Part shown: in pieces, positions 1-8,778 of the stretch
Position numbering within the stretch: position 1 is the stretch's first letter
Layout of the letters: each line of letters opens with the position of its first letter
NCBI RefSeq assembly: GCF_030696665.1
Contig: NZ_JAUYRV010000039.1
Location: 94,706 to 158,705 of the forward strand
Source of the DNA: Novosphingobium sp.
GTDB lineage: Bacteria; Pseudomonadota; Alphaproteobacteria; Sphingomonadales; Sphingomonadaceae
Reading direction: 5' to 3'
Length of the DNA: 64,000 bases
Made by a program: the position numbers and the translations under genes
Notes under the pieces: generated by a model
Seen by the model: the letters and a program-made list of their open reading frames with translations, nothing else
Database searches by the model: none
What the model was told of the DNA's origin: nothing

Positions 1-8
1 ATTACGCA

Positions 9-1064
9 GTGAGCGAGCCATCACTTCAGTTGAGGGGGCCCATTCACTTGAGGGGGCAAGGTGTCGCGGTGGCTACGGCCGCGCACCTTTTGGATCGGGC
101 CGGGTTTGCGTTTGCGCGCGAACCCGGCCTTCGCCGTCCGGTGCCGGTGATCATGCTGAGCGATCCGGCGCTGGCGCTGTTGCGCGATGTTTACGGCAAC
201 CCGATGCTGTTTGCCGACAAGCCCCGGATTGAGCGCCGCGCAGTGCGTTGGGGCAGCCCCGAAGCGGTCACGATGCCGCATGGCGCGGTGGTTGTTTCCG
301 AGGATGATTTGAGCAATGTTCTTGATATGTTTCCCCGGGGAAACACATTGGAAGCAAACGATAAAATCCAACATTCCAATGATTTCAATGGCAGTTTCTC
401 GGTCCACGCAATGCCACCGTTCCCGCAACGGGAAACGCTGCGCTTCGGCGAGCGCCTTTCGGCCACCGCCCGCGTCACGCTGAAGCCCGATGTTGCGCCC
501 GCCACCTGCTGGATCGAGGCGGTGGATGCTGGCTGGCTGTTCCTGATCCCCGATGGCTTTGGCCAAGCGTGGTTGCTGGCCGTCGGCGGCGCGCCGGAGG
601 TGTTGGCGCACAATGCTCCGCTGATCGGCCCCCTGATCGACGCTCTCGAACCTTCAGGCGGCCAATTCGACACCAGACCGCGCATGCTGGCTCAACTGGC
701 CGGAGACGGCTGGCTCGCCTGCGGCGCAGCGGCCATCGCCTTCGATCCGATTTGCGGCGATGGCACCGCGCAGGCCGCCCGCGAAGGGATACTGGCCAGC
801 GCCGTAATCGCCGCGCTGGCGCGGGACGAAGATGCAGGCGCGCTGGCCACGCACTACCATTCGCTGCTGCTAGCCTCGCTGCGGCGGCACTTGCAGCTGT
901 CCTTGCCGTTCTACGCCAATGGCGGTGCAGGGCCTTGGTGGCACGAACAGTACGCCGCCGCGCGCGAGGGGTATGACCGGACCACCGCGCTGCTGGCAAA
1001 GCTGCCCGAACCGCGCTTTGCCCTGCATGGCTTCGACCTGATCCGGCGCGAGCAGGCGGCATGA
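9..1064 (+). CDS. qhpG: QhpG-like FAD-dependent monooxygenase, start may lie outside window
   Basis: The product resembles flavoprotein monooxygenases of the halogenase/LodB/QhpG kind. A degenerate Rossmann start is visible near residues 17-25 (GQGVAVATA instead of the usual GxGxxG), and a C-terminal flavin-binding segment (DPICGDGTAQAAREG) lies near residues 248-262. In quinohemoprotein amine dehydrogenase (QHNDH) biogenesis QhpG hydroxylates a tryptophan of the gamma subunit on the way to cysteine tryptophylquinone. The call rests mainly on context: an ABC exporter and a very short subtilase follow, each overlapping its neighbour, as in qhp operons. The first codon is GTG and the frame is open to the window edge, so the true start may be a little upstream. 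Another RiPP-type flavoenzyme is the alternative. Confidence 0.6.
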   Translation: MSEPSLQLRGPIHLRGQGVAVATAAHLLDRAGFAFAREPGLRRPVPVIMLSDPALALLRDVYGNPMLFADKPRIERRAVRWGSPEAVTMPHGAVVVSEDDLSNVLDMFPRGNTLEANDKIQHSNDFNGSFSVHAMPPFPQRETLRFGERLSATARVTLKPDVAPATCWIEAVDAGWLFLIPDGFGQAWLLAVGGAPEVLAHNAPLIGPLIDALEPSGGQFDTRPRMLAQLAGDGWLACGAAAIAFDPICGDGTAQAAREGILASAVIAALARDEDAGALATHYHSLLLASLRRHLQLSLPFYANGGAGPWWHEQYAAAREGYDRTTALLAKLPEPRFALHGFDLIRREQAA

Positions 1065-2758
1065 ACCCGGCCCCCAAGATCGCGCCGTGGAGCACCTACA
1101 AGCGGCTCTGGCCGTGGCTCAAACCCTATGCGCCGCGTCTGGTGCTGGTCCTGCTCGGCAGCCTCGTCGCCACCGGCCTGACGCTTGCGCAGCCGTGGAT
1201 TTCCAAGCTGATGATCGACGAAGCGCTGATGAAGCGCGACTGGGAGATGCTGGTAAAGATCGCCGCGCTGATGGTGGGCGCGACCGTGGGCGGATTTGCG
1301 GTCAATGCGCTCGTCTCCTACCGCTATGTCGGGCTTTCGGCGCAGATGCTGTTCGATATGCGCGTGGCTCTGCTGCGCCATCTGCAGCGTCTCTCCCCGC
1401 GATTTTACGGCAGTTTCCGGCTGGGCGATCTGATGTCGCGGCTGAACAGCGATGTGTCCGACGTGCAGCGCGTGGCGGGCGATACGCTGCTATCGGTGCT
1501 GAGCAACGTGCTGTTCTTTACCGGCAGTGTGGCGATGATGCTGTGGCTGGACTGGAAGCTGTTTCTGGTCGGCACGGTGCTGGTGCCGCTGGCGGTGGGC
1601 AGCTTTCTGCACTTCCAGCGCAAGATGACCGACCTGACGCGCCAGATGCGCGAGAGCGGAGCCGACATCGGCAGCCTGCTGGCCGATACGATCATCGGCA
1701 TGCGCACCGTCAACGCGCTGGGGGCCGAGGCGCATGAGGCCGACCGGTTTGGCAAGGCCAACGGCGGGTTCGTGGCCACGATGCTCAAGATGCAGACCGT
1801 CTCGTTCCTGACCGGTGCCCTGCCCGGCACGATCGTAACCGCATCGAGCGCGGCGGTGATCCTCTATGGCGGCAAGCAGATCATCGATGGCACAATGACC
1901 ATCGGCGCATTGGTAGCGTTCATAACCTATCACGGAAGGCTGCTGGCCCCGGTGCAGGCGCTGATGGGGCTGACCGCCAGCCTTGCGATGGCGCGCGTGG
2001 CGCTGGCGCGGATTTTCGAACTGTTCGACACCGCGCCTGAGGTGGTCGAGGCTCCCTCCCCCTGGCCGCTGCCGGGGGTGACGCGCGAGATCCGGCTGGA
2101 GGGCGTGACGATGCACCACGGGCGCGAGCCGGTGTTGCAGGATGCCAGCCTTGCCATTCCGGCAGGGTCACTCACTGCGATCATCGGGCCATCGGGCGCT
2201 GGCAAATCGACGCTGGCGGACCTGTTGGTGCGGTTCCTCGATCCGGTTGAAGGCCGTGTGACAATCGATGGGGCAGACCTGCGAGAGCTGTCGCTGAGCG
2301 ATCTGCGCGCGCGGGTGCTGCTGGTGGATCAGGCACCGTTCCTGTTCAACGCATCCATCGCCCAGAACATCGCGTTTGCGCGGGGCGATGCGGCGGAAAC
2401 GGATATTGCCGCAGCCGCCAGCGCTGCCGGGCTGGACGCCTTGATTGCGCGCCTTCCCGAAGGCCTTGCGACGCGCACCGGTGAGCGGGGGTTGGCGCTA
2501 TCGGCGGGCGAACGCCACCGCATCGCCATCGCCCGCGCTTTGCTGCGTCAGCCCGATGTGCTGATTTTGGATGAACCCACCGCCGCGCTGGACGAGGCGA
2601 CCGAGCAGCTCGTAGCCAAGGGCCTGCGCCGTGCCCTGCCCCACGCCACGCTGATCGTGATTACCCACAAGCCAGCGCTGGCCGACATGGCCGATCATGT
2701 GATCCGGCTGGAGCACGGGCGAGCGCGGATCGAGCCGCAGGTTTCTGCGCATGGCTAG
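1061..2758 (+). CDS. qhpF: ABC transporter, fused permease and ATPase (QhpF-like)
   Basis: This is a 565-residue half-transporter: an N-terminal six-helix exporter domain to about residue 310 followed by an ATPase domain. The Walker A motif GPSGAGKST lies near residues 376-384. The signature is LSAGERHRIA near residue 482 (LSAGE rather than LSGGQ), followed by Walker B VLILDEPTAALDEA and an H-loop ITHKP. The ATG overlaps the stop of the flavoprotein gene (ATGA), and its own 3' end overlaps the protease gene. In QHNDH clusters QhpF is thought to move the crosslinked gamma subunit to the periplasm. The transporter class is certain; the substrate is inferred from neighbours. Confidence 0.85.
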   Translation: MNPAPKIAPWSTYKRLWPWLKPYAPRLVLVLLGSLVATGLTLAQPWISKLMIDEALMKRDWEMLVKIAALMVGATVGGFAVNALVSYRYVGLSAQMLFDMRVALLRHLQRLSPRFYGSFRLGDLMSRLNSDVSDVQRVAGDTLLSVLSNVLFFTGSVAMMLWLDWKLFLVGTVLVPLAVGSFLHFQRKMTDLTRQMRESGADIGSLLADTIIGMRTVNALGAEAHEADRFGKANGGFVATMLKMQTVSFLTGALPGTIVTASSAAVILYGGKQIIDGTMTIGALVAFITYHGRLLAPVQALMGLTASLAMARVALARIFELFDTAPEVVEAPSPWPLPGVTREIRLEGVTMHHGREPVLQDASLAIPAGSLTAIIGPSGAGKSTLADLLVRFLDPVEGRVTIDGADLRELSLSDLRARVLLVDQAPFLFNASIAQNIAFARGDAAETDIAAAASAAGLDALIARLPEGLATRTGERGLALSAGERHRIAIARALLRQPDVLILDEPTAALDEATEQLVAKGLRRALPHATLIVITHKPALADMADHVIRLEHGRARIEPQVSAHG

Positions 2759-3416
2759 GCGGATTGCAGTGATCGACAGCGGGGTTCACCCTGCGCATCC
2801 GCATATCGATGCCGCGCGGCTGCTGCCGGGGCTATCGGTGCTGGCCGATGGCACAGTGTTGAGCGATCCTGCTGAAACCCTCGACAAGCTGGGCCACGGC
2901 ACGGCGGTGACGGCAGCAATTCAGGAGTTGGCGCTAGAGGCCGACGTGCTGCCGATCCGCGTGTTCCGCGATGGGCTGCGCGCCAGCGCCCGCGCGCTGG
3001 CAACGGGCATCCGGCAGGCGCTTGAGGCGCAGTGTAACCTCATCAATCTCAGCCTCGGTACGGCCAATCCCGCGCACGCGGAAGTCTTTGCCATGCTGGC
3101 GGAGGAAGCGGCGGCGCAAGGGGCGCTGATTGTCGCAGCGTTCGAGGCCGAGGGCGCGCCGTGCTGGCCGGGGTGTTTGCCGCAAGTTCTTGGCGTAGGG
3201 CTGGACTGGGACTTGCCGCGCGGGGTGCCGTGTCTGGCAGCGGATGGTGCCAAAGTCATGGCATCGGGCTATCCCCGCCCGATCCCCGGCGTGGAGCCGC
3301 GCCGCAATCTGTATGGCGTGAGCTTTGCCGTTGCGCAGGTGACGGGGTGGATCGCAGCGCGCGGGCTGCCGAGCAGGGATGAGGTGATGGCGGCGCTCGA
3401 ACGCTGCACGGCGTGA
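2751..3416 (+). CDS. qhpE: Minimal subtilisin-like serine protease (QhpE-like)
   Basis: A 221-residue S8-family protease, much shorter than secreted subtilisins and with no signal peptide. The triad is visible: Asp9 in VIDSGVH, His49 in GHGTAV and Ser191 in GVSFAVAQVTG. The usual P after the second A of the serine motif is replaced by Q. The start ATG lies inside the end of the ABC transporter gene (8-base overlap), so the two are translated together. In QHNDH operons a cytoplasmic subtilase of this size (QhpE) removes the leader of the gamma-subunit precursor. The peptide substrate is not in this window; it should be encoded upstream of position 1. Confidence 0.7.
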   Translation: MARRIAVIDSGVHPAHPHIDAARLLPGLSVLADGTVLSDPAETLDKLGHGTAVTAAIQELALEADVLPIRVFRDGLRASARALATGIRQALEAQCNLINLSLGTANPAHAEVFAMLAEEAAAQGALIVAAFEAEGAPCWPGCLPQVLGVGLDWDLPRGVPCLAADGAKVMASGYPRPIPGVEPRRNLYGVSFAVAQVTGWIAARGLPSRDEVMAALERCTA

Positions 3417-3471
3417 TCCTTGCGCTGAATCGCGTACACCCATTGCCGGGCACGCGGCCTAGGCTGCTGCC

Positions 3472-5487
3472 ATGATCCAGCAGTTGCGCACGCCTCCCCC
3501 CGCCCAGATGCTCGCCGAGGCAGAAGGACTGCTGGAAAAGCAGCCGCATCTGGCGCTGGGCAAGGCCGAGGCCATGCTGCGCACAGCACCCGGCTTTGCC
3601 CCGGCGGAGTTCCTTGCCGCACGGGCCTTGCGGCGGATGGGCAAGGGCAAGCAGGCGGTGGCGAAGCTGGACGCTCTGGCACGGGCCAATGGCCGAGTTC
3701 CGGCGGTGCTGTGGGAACTCGGGCAGGCGGCGGCGGAGATCGGCGATACCCCGCGTGCCATTGGCGCGTTGCAGGCGTTGACGCAGTTGCAGCCTGCGGT
3801 GGCTTCGGGCTGGTTCCTGCTGGCGCGGCAGTTGCGCAAGGCCGGGCGGGCGCAGGATGCTTGGCGGGCGGATCTGTCGGGCGTTCATGCCTCATCGCGC
3901 GACAAGCAGCTGCTGCAAGCGGCGGTGGCGGTGAATGACGGTGATCTGGACGCGGCGGAGGCCCTGCTTTCGGCGCGTACCGATGATCCTGCTGCGCTGC
4001 GCCTTTATGGTGAAATCGCGTGGCGACGGGGCGAGATGACGCCCGCGCTGGAGCGGGTGGAGAAGGCCGTGGCGCTGGCACCGGGCTTTGATCTGGCGCG
4101 CGATTTTCTGATCCGGCTGCTGTTGCAGACCAACCGCCTGCCCGAAGCGCTTGAGCATGCCGAAGTGCTGGTGCAATCGCCTATCCCGTCGCCCGGACAC
4201 CGGCTGATCCTCGCCTCGGTGCTGGTGCGGCTGGGGCATCAGGAGCGGGCGGCGGGGCTTTATCGTGCGCTGCTGGCCGATCAGCCCGACCAGCCGCAAG
4301 TATGGCAGAACCTTGGCCATGTGCTGAAAACGCTGGGCGAACAGGCCGAGGCTGTGGACGCCTATCGCGCTGCTGTTACGCGCCAGCCAACGATGGGCGA
4401 AGCGTGGTGGAGCCTTGCCAACCTGAAGACGGTGAAGGTGGGGCAGGTCGACATTGCCGCGATGGAGGCCGCGCTGGCAACGCTCGATCCCGAGGACGAG
4501 GCGCGGCGGGAGGACACGTTCCATCTGCACTTCTCCCTGGGCAAGGCGTTGGAGGACGCCAAGCGCCACGACGCCTCGTTCGCGCACTATGCCAAGGGCA
4601 ATGCGCTGCGCCGCACGATGATCCGGCACGATGCGGACACCTTCTCTGCAGAAGTGCAGGCAGCGAAAGAGACGTTCACGGCAGCGTTCCTCACCACGAT
4701 GGGAGATGGCGGGTGCCCTGCCCCGGACCCGATCTTCGTGGTGGGCTTGCCGCGCTCCGGCTCCACGCTGGTCGAGCAGATCATGGCGAGCCATTCGATG
4801 ATCGAAGGCACGATGGAACTGCCCGAGATGATGATGATTGCGGGACGCCTGCAATCGCGGGTGGACGAGGGCGAGTTTGCCGATTTCGGCGCGATGGTCG
4901 CCTCGCTGACGCCCCCCGACCGGACGCGACTGGGCGAGGAATACATCGAGCGCACACGCATCCACCGCCAGACCGATCGGCCTCTGTTCATCGACAAGAT
5001 GCCCAACAATTGGCAGCACATTGGCCTGATCCGGCTGATCCTGCCCAATGCGAAGATCGTGGATGCCCGGCGCCATCCGCTGTCGTGCTGCTTTTCGGGC
5101 TGGAAACAGCACTTCGCGCGGGGGCAGACCTTTACGTACGATCTGGCCGACATCGGGCAGTATTACCGCGATTATGTGGGCATGATGGCGGCGTGGGACG
5201 CGCAGATGCCGGGCACGGTGCACCGCGTGATCTATGAGCGGATGGTAGCCGATACGGAAGCCGAAGTGCGGCGTTTGCTGGAATACATTGGCGTGCCGTT
5301 TGAGGCCGGATGCCTTGAGTTCTACAAGAACGAACGCGCAGTGCGCACGGCGAGTTCTGAGCAGGTTCGCCAGCCGATCTTCAAGGACGGGTTGGAGGCA
5401 TGGAAGCCTTATGAGCCTTGGCTTGGGCCGTTGAAGGCGGCGCTGGGGCCGGTGCTGGAGAGCTACCCCGACGCGCCGGTGGGGTGA
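3472..5487 (+). CDS. TPR-repeat sulfotransferase family protein
   Basis: A 671-residue protein. The first 370 or so residues are tetratricopeptide-like helical repeats, for example PQVWQNLGHVLKTLGEQAEA. The C-terminal part is a sulfotransferase domain. The PAPS 5'-phosphate loop is VVGLPRSGSTLVEQ near residues 422-435, and the 3'-phosphate motif region is DARRHPLSCCFSGWKQ near residues 528-543. The family transfers sulfate from PAPS to acceptors that are mostly unknown in bacteria. In sphingomonads these genes often sit beside TonB-dependent receptors, as here. It lies 55 bases after the qhpE-like gene on the same strand, but nothing shows that it belongs to that pathway. The start ATG has only a weak ribosome binding site. 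Confidence 0.85.
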   Translation: MIQQLRTPPPAQMLAEAEGLLEKQPHLALGKAEAMLRTAPGFAPAEFLAARALRRMGKGKQAVAKLDALARANGRVPAVLWELGQAAAEIGDTPRAIGALQALTQLQPAVASGWFLLARQLRKAGRAQDAWRADLSGVHASSRDKQLLQAAVAVNDGDLDAAEALLSARTDDPAALRLYGEIAWRRGEMTPALERVEKAVALAPGFDLARDFLIRLLLQTNRLPEALEHAEVLVQSPIPSPGHRLILASVLVRLGHQERAAGLYRALLADQPDQPQVWQNLGHVLKTLGEQAEAVDAYRAAVTRQPTMGEAWWSLANLKTVKVGQVDIAAMEAALATLDPEDEARREDTFHLHFSLGKALEDAKRHDASFAHYAKGNALRRTMIRHDADTFSAEVQAAKETFTAAFLTTMGDGGCPAPDPIFVVGLPRSGSTLVEQIMASHSMIEGTMELPEMMMIAGRLQSRVDEGEFADFGAMVASLTPPDRTRLGEEYIERTRIHRQTDRPLFIDKMPNNWQHIGLIRLILPNAKIVDARRHPLSCCFSGWKQHFARGQTFTYDLADIGQYYRDYVGMMAAWDAQMPGTVHRVIYERMVADTEAEVRRLLEYIGVPFEAGCLEFYKNERAVRTASSEQVRQPIFKDGLEAWKPYEPWLGPLKAALGPVLESYPDAPVG

Positions 5488-5489
5488 TC

Positions 5490-5556
5490 CCCCGCGACGG
5501 CGGGGCCCTCACACTGCCCTTTCGTAACAACACCGAGGCCCCCGCCTTCGCGGGGG
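5490..5556. repeat. Two GC-rich hairpins in the convergent intergenic region
   Basis: Two short palindromes follow the sulfotransferase stop codon. One has arms CCCCGC/GCGGGG (5490-5505, loop GACG). The other has arms CCCCCGC/GCGGGGG (5539-5556, loop CTTC). They share the CCCCGC core and look like a dispersed REP-like element. They could act as the 3' end of the plus-strand transcript, although neither has a T-run. Confidence 0.5.
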
Positions 5557-5569
5557 AACAGTGCGTGTT

Positions 5570-5633
5570 GAAGGTAACACTGGCACACAAAAATGGCCCC
5601 CACGGTTTCCCGCAGGGGCCAGTCGTTACCTTC
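5570..5633 (-). terminator. Compound stem-loop between convergent genes
   Basis: Nested inverted repeats lie downstream of the TonB receptor stop. The outer arms GAAGGTAAC (5570-5578) and GTTACCTTC (5625-5633) pair perfectly; the inner arms GGCCCC and GGGGCC also pair. The element is symmetrical and could end transcription from both sides. Confidence 0.5.
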
Positions 5634-5654
5634 GCAGGGTAATCTGGTGAACGA

Positions 5655-8369
5655 TCAGTAGCGCTGGCCCCAGCGGATGCCGAAGAACTGCGGCTTGATC
5701 GTGAAGGTGCGTGTCGAGTCAGAGCAGAAGTCGATCGAGCAGAACGTGTTCGTGGTCAACGGACCGCGCTTGTCGAAGGCATTCTGCAGGAAGATGTCGA
5801 GCGTCCAGTTGTCCTTCTTGATCCCGGCCGAGAAATCGAAGCTGACGAAGCCCGGTGTCTGGCAGGAGCGGCCCGCAGCGGTCTCTGCAGCGGCGATTTC
5901 CGGGCAGACGTAGAGGTTGCTGTCGGCAATGTTCAGATCCTGCGTCGCGCCGGTCTGATAGAGTGCCGCCCCCTGGAAATAGGCATCCATATCGCCCCAT
6001 TCGGTATCATAGCGGATCGAGCTGGTGCCCTTGAACTTTGGCTGGCGCGAAAGGCGCGAGCCATCGGCTGCGGCAACCTGCGAAGTCGGCGGTGAAGAAC
6101 CCGGGACGTCCTGGCCAAGGACGCACGTTGGCAACTGGCTGATCGACAGCGTGGTGCGATCGAGCGCGAAGTTGCAGAAGTTGCCCTTTAGCTTGGCGTC
6201 ATTGTAGGCACCGCTGGTCGAGATCGTGACCTTGCCCAGCTTCAGATCGGCATCGTATTCCACACCATAGACGCGCGCCTTGCCCGCGTTGCCGGTCATG
6301 CCTGCACCCTGCGCGCCGGAAACCACGACGCTGTACTGGATGTTGTCCCAGCTTTCGTAATAGACGGCTGCGTTGAAGCGGAACATGTTGTTCCACGTGC
6401 CCTTGAAGCCGAGTTCGAAGTTGGTCAGTTCTTCGGATTCGAATGACGGAACCGTGGCAACGCCAACCCCGCGAATGCGCAACGGACGGTTGAAGCCGCC
6501 GGGACGGAAGCCGGTCGAATAGTTGAAGTAGACCATCTTCGACGGTTCGAACTGCCAGTTGAGCGCAACCTTGTGGGTTTCGCCCTCTTCCTTGTACCGG
6601 CCGACGCCATCGGCTGCAGCGAAGTTGGTGTTGATGCACTGCAGGCGCTCGGCTGGAAGCGGGATCGGACAACCGTACGTTCCGGTCGGCACGTTGAGCG
6701 AGGTGATGGTGTTCTGTGCGGAGGCTGCGACACCTGCAAAGCCGAGCACCTTGTAGTTGGTCCAGAAATAGCGGATGCCACCGGTCAGCTTCAGTTCGGG
6801 CGTGATGTTGTAGTGCCCTTCGGCAAAGACCGCGTAGTCCTTCCAGAAGTTGTCTTGCTCCGTCATGTAGAAGGCGTCGCGCTTTACGGCGGGCGAGCCG
6901 AGGATCATCGTGCCGCCGTTCTCCACCGGAACGCCGAAGCCCGCCGGGAAGTTGGTGTCGCCGCCACCGGCCTCGGTATAGCCGACAATCTGGTCAAGAC
7001 CGTGGATGGCGTAATCGTTGTTCACCTCGTTCTTCTGGTAGTGGTAGAAGCCGCCCAGTGTAACGTCGAACGGCCATTCCTTCGGCGTGGAAATGCGCAG
7101 TTCCTGCGTGAACTTTTTCTCGTTGCGCAGGCCGCGATAGTACTGCGTCGGGTTGATCAGGCTGTTGCATTTCAGTGTGGCGCCCGCACCGGTGCAGCCG
7201 TTCTTGTCGAAGAACTGCAGGTAGCTTTCATAGCCTGCGCCGAATGCGTCATAGGTCACGGTGTAGTAGGTGTAGTCGTTCAGCAGCTTGATCTGGCGCT
7301 GGTAATATCCGGTGGCTGAGACGACGTCGAAATCGCCGATATGGCCGTGGATGCTAAGCGAGGCCTGATAGAACTTGTCGTTCTGCTGGGTCACGTCGTA
7401 ATCGTGGACCTCAAGATCCCCGACGCGCGGATCGTAACCGAAATAGCCATTTGCGATCTGCTGCTGCGCGGTGATCTGGGGCATGATGTCCCATCCATCG
7501 ATTGGCTGCCACAGCAATTGCAGGCGGCCGCCATAGCCTTCGATCGTGTTGTAATCGTCCTGCGCGATGTCGGAGTTATCAAGCGCGAAGTTGGTATCGG
7601 GGTTTTCATCACCCAGCGTCAGCACCGCTGGCGCGCCGGTGTTCAGCAAACCATTGTTCGGCGTGTTGTCGATGTAGCCACCATCCTTGCGGTAGAAGCC
7701 CATCGCGCGCACGGCGAGCGTATCGCTGATCGGCACGTTGATGAAGCTCTGGTACTGGCCGCCGAAATCGCCCTTGCCGTACTTGTTTACTTCGGCGTCA
7801 TAGCCGAACTCGAACTTGTCGAGCTTGGGCTTTTGCGTGATGAAGCGGATCGTGCCTGCCAGCGAACCTGCGCCGTAAAGCGTGCCCTGCGGGCCGGACA
7901 GCGCCTCGATACGCTCAAGATCATAGGCCTGAATGTCGGGCAGGCCGGTGCCGGTGATCGGAATGTCGTCGATGTAGTAACCGACCGATTCACGCGCGCC
8001 GCCTGCGGGCACGATGCCTCGGAAGTAGGGCGTGTTGCGGCCCGGCCCGATGCCTGCGAAGGTGACGGAAGGGAGCAGCGCGGCAAAGTCGGTCAGGCCC
8101 TTGACCTGACGCTGGCCGAGCACGTCCGCGCTCAAAGCCTGCATCGAGATCGGCACGCGCTGGATCGACGTGGCCGTGCGCGTGGCGGTGACGACGATTT
8201 CGCCAAGCCCGCCTTCGGGATCACTTGCCTGCGGCTCTGCAGCGGGAACCATTGCTTCCTGCGGCTCATCCGCAGCGCGGGCGGCCATCGGCAGGGCCAT
8301 CGTGGAAAGGATGGTAGTGGCACCCAGAATCCTCATGGCGCGCGACCGGATGCGGATTTGTTTTCTCAT
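5655..8369 (-). CDS. TonB-dependent outer-membrane receptor
   Basis: A 904-residue outer-membrane receptor. The start at 8369 is chosen over an in-frame upstream ATG because an AAGGGGGT ribosome binding site precedes it and a signal peptide follows (RILGATTILSTMALPMAARA). A TonB-box-like GEIVVTATR lies just after it. The plug domain contains QGTLYGAGSLAGTIRFIT, and the barrel ends in an aromatic-rich FFGIRWGQRY. It is of the iron or complex-substrate receptor type common in sphingomonads; the substrate cannot be read from the sequence. Its 5' region has a direct repeat overlapping a possible -35 element (8660-8695). Confidence 0.9.
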   Translation of the reverse strand: MRKQIRIRSRAMRILGATTILSTMALPMAARAADEPQEAMVPAAEPQASDPEGGLGEIVVTATRTATSIQRVPISMQALSADVLGQRQVKGLTDFAALLPSVTFAGIGPGRNTPYFRGIVPAGGARESVGYYIDDIPITGTGLPDIQAYDLERIEALSGPQGTLYGAGSLAGTIRFITQKPKLDKFEFGYDAEVNKYGKGDFGGQYQSFINVPISDTLAVRAMGFYRKDGGYIDNTPNNGLLNTGAPAVLTLGDENPDTNFALDNSDIAQDDYNTIEGYGGRLQLLWQPIDGWDIMPQITAQQQIANGYFGYDPRVGDLEVHDYDVTQQNDKFYQASLSIHGHIGDFDVVSATGYYQRQIKLLNDYTYYTVTYDAFGAGYESYLQFFDKNGCTGAGATLKCNSLINPTQYYRGLRNEKKFTQELRISTPKEWPFDVTLGGFYHYQKNEVNNDYAIHGLDQIVGYTEAGGGDTNFPAGFGVPVENGGTMILGSPAVKRDAFYMTEQDNFWKDYAVFAEGHYNITPELKLTGGIRYFWTNYKVLGFAGVAASAQNTITSLNVPTGTYGCPIPLPAERLQCINTNFAAADGVGRYKEEGETHKVALNWQFEPSKMVYFNYSTGFRPGGFNRPLRIRGVGVATVPSFESEELTNFELGFKGTWNNMFRFNAAVYYESWDNIQYSVVVSGAQGAGMTGNAGKARVYGVEYDADLKLGKVTISTSGAYNDAKLKGNFCNFALDRTTLSISQLPTCVLGQDVPGSSPPTSQVAAADGSRLSRQPKFKGTSSIRYDTEWGDMDAYFQGAALYQTGATQDLNIADSNLYVCPEIAAAETAAGRSCQTPGFVSFDFSAGIKKDNWTLDIFLQNAFDKRGPLTTNTFCSIDFCSDSTRTFTIKPQFFGIRWGQRY

Positions 8370-8659
8370 TGCTTCAACCCCCTTGTAAGACGCGTGGCGT
8401 TCCCGCCCTTCCCCAGAACCATCCCCCCACAGGCCTTGGCGCGTGATGCATGCTGCATCGCAGCAAGTCCGGACGCCGCGCTCAGCAGTCCGGCTCAAAA
8501 GGGCAAAGCTTCCCCGTCGCCGGAAGACAGAAGCGTCTCCAGCCCCGCCGCACTGGCGCGGCAGACATCAGGACTTCACCAATACCCCTTCAACGCGCGC
8601 CGCCTATTGGCCATTCCATGACGCTCGTCCGGGATTGATAATGCTGCAGGGCAACATGG

Positions 8660-8695
8660 AGTCAACGCCCTTTTGTGCAGCCGCAACACCCTTTT
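8660..8695 (-). promoter_or_regulatory. Direct repeat overlapping a -35-like box upstream of the TonB receptor
   Basis: Two copies of CAACRCCCTTTT (plus strand, 8663-8674 and 8684-8695) match at 11 of 12 bases and are exactly 21 bases apart, two helical turns. The first overlaps TTGACT on the minus strand (8665-8660). The -10 region is poor: the best match, TATCAA (8640-8635), gives 19-base spacing. This could be an operator for the receptor gene about 290 bases downstream. The rest of 8370-8720 shows nothing clear. Confidence 0.3.
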
Positions 8696-8720
8696 TGGCG
8701 CGCGGTATCAGGCCCGCACA

Positions 8721-8751
8721 CGAAAACGGCGCCCGGATCGCTCCGGACGCC
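8721..8751 (-). terminator. Intrinsic terminator of the glyoxalase gene
   Basis: Arms GGCGCCCGGA (8728-8737) and TCCGGACGCC (8742-8751) form a 10-pair stem with one mismatch and a 4-base loop. On the minus strand it is followed by GTTTTCG. It lies 27 bases after the glyoxalase stop codon. Confidence 0.75.
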
Positions 8752-8778
8752 GCCTGCGTAACGGTGCGAAGCTGGCCT

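Noticed and set aside
3892..5223. 443-codon minus-strand frame opposite the sulfotransferase gene
   Set aside because: It is a high-GC shadow rich in Arg/His with no domain; the plus strand encodes clear TPR and PAPS-binding motifs.
8370..8498. N-terminal extension of the TonB receptor
   Set aside because: The start at 8369 has a good ribosome binding site and is followed directly by a signal peptide; the extension has neither.
7341..8621. 426-codon plus-strand frame opposite the TonB receptor
   Set aside because: It lies antisense to a receptor with plug, barrel and signal peptide and shows no family features.
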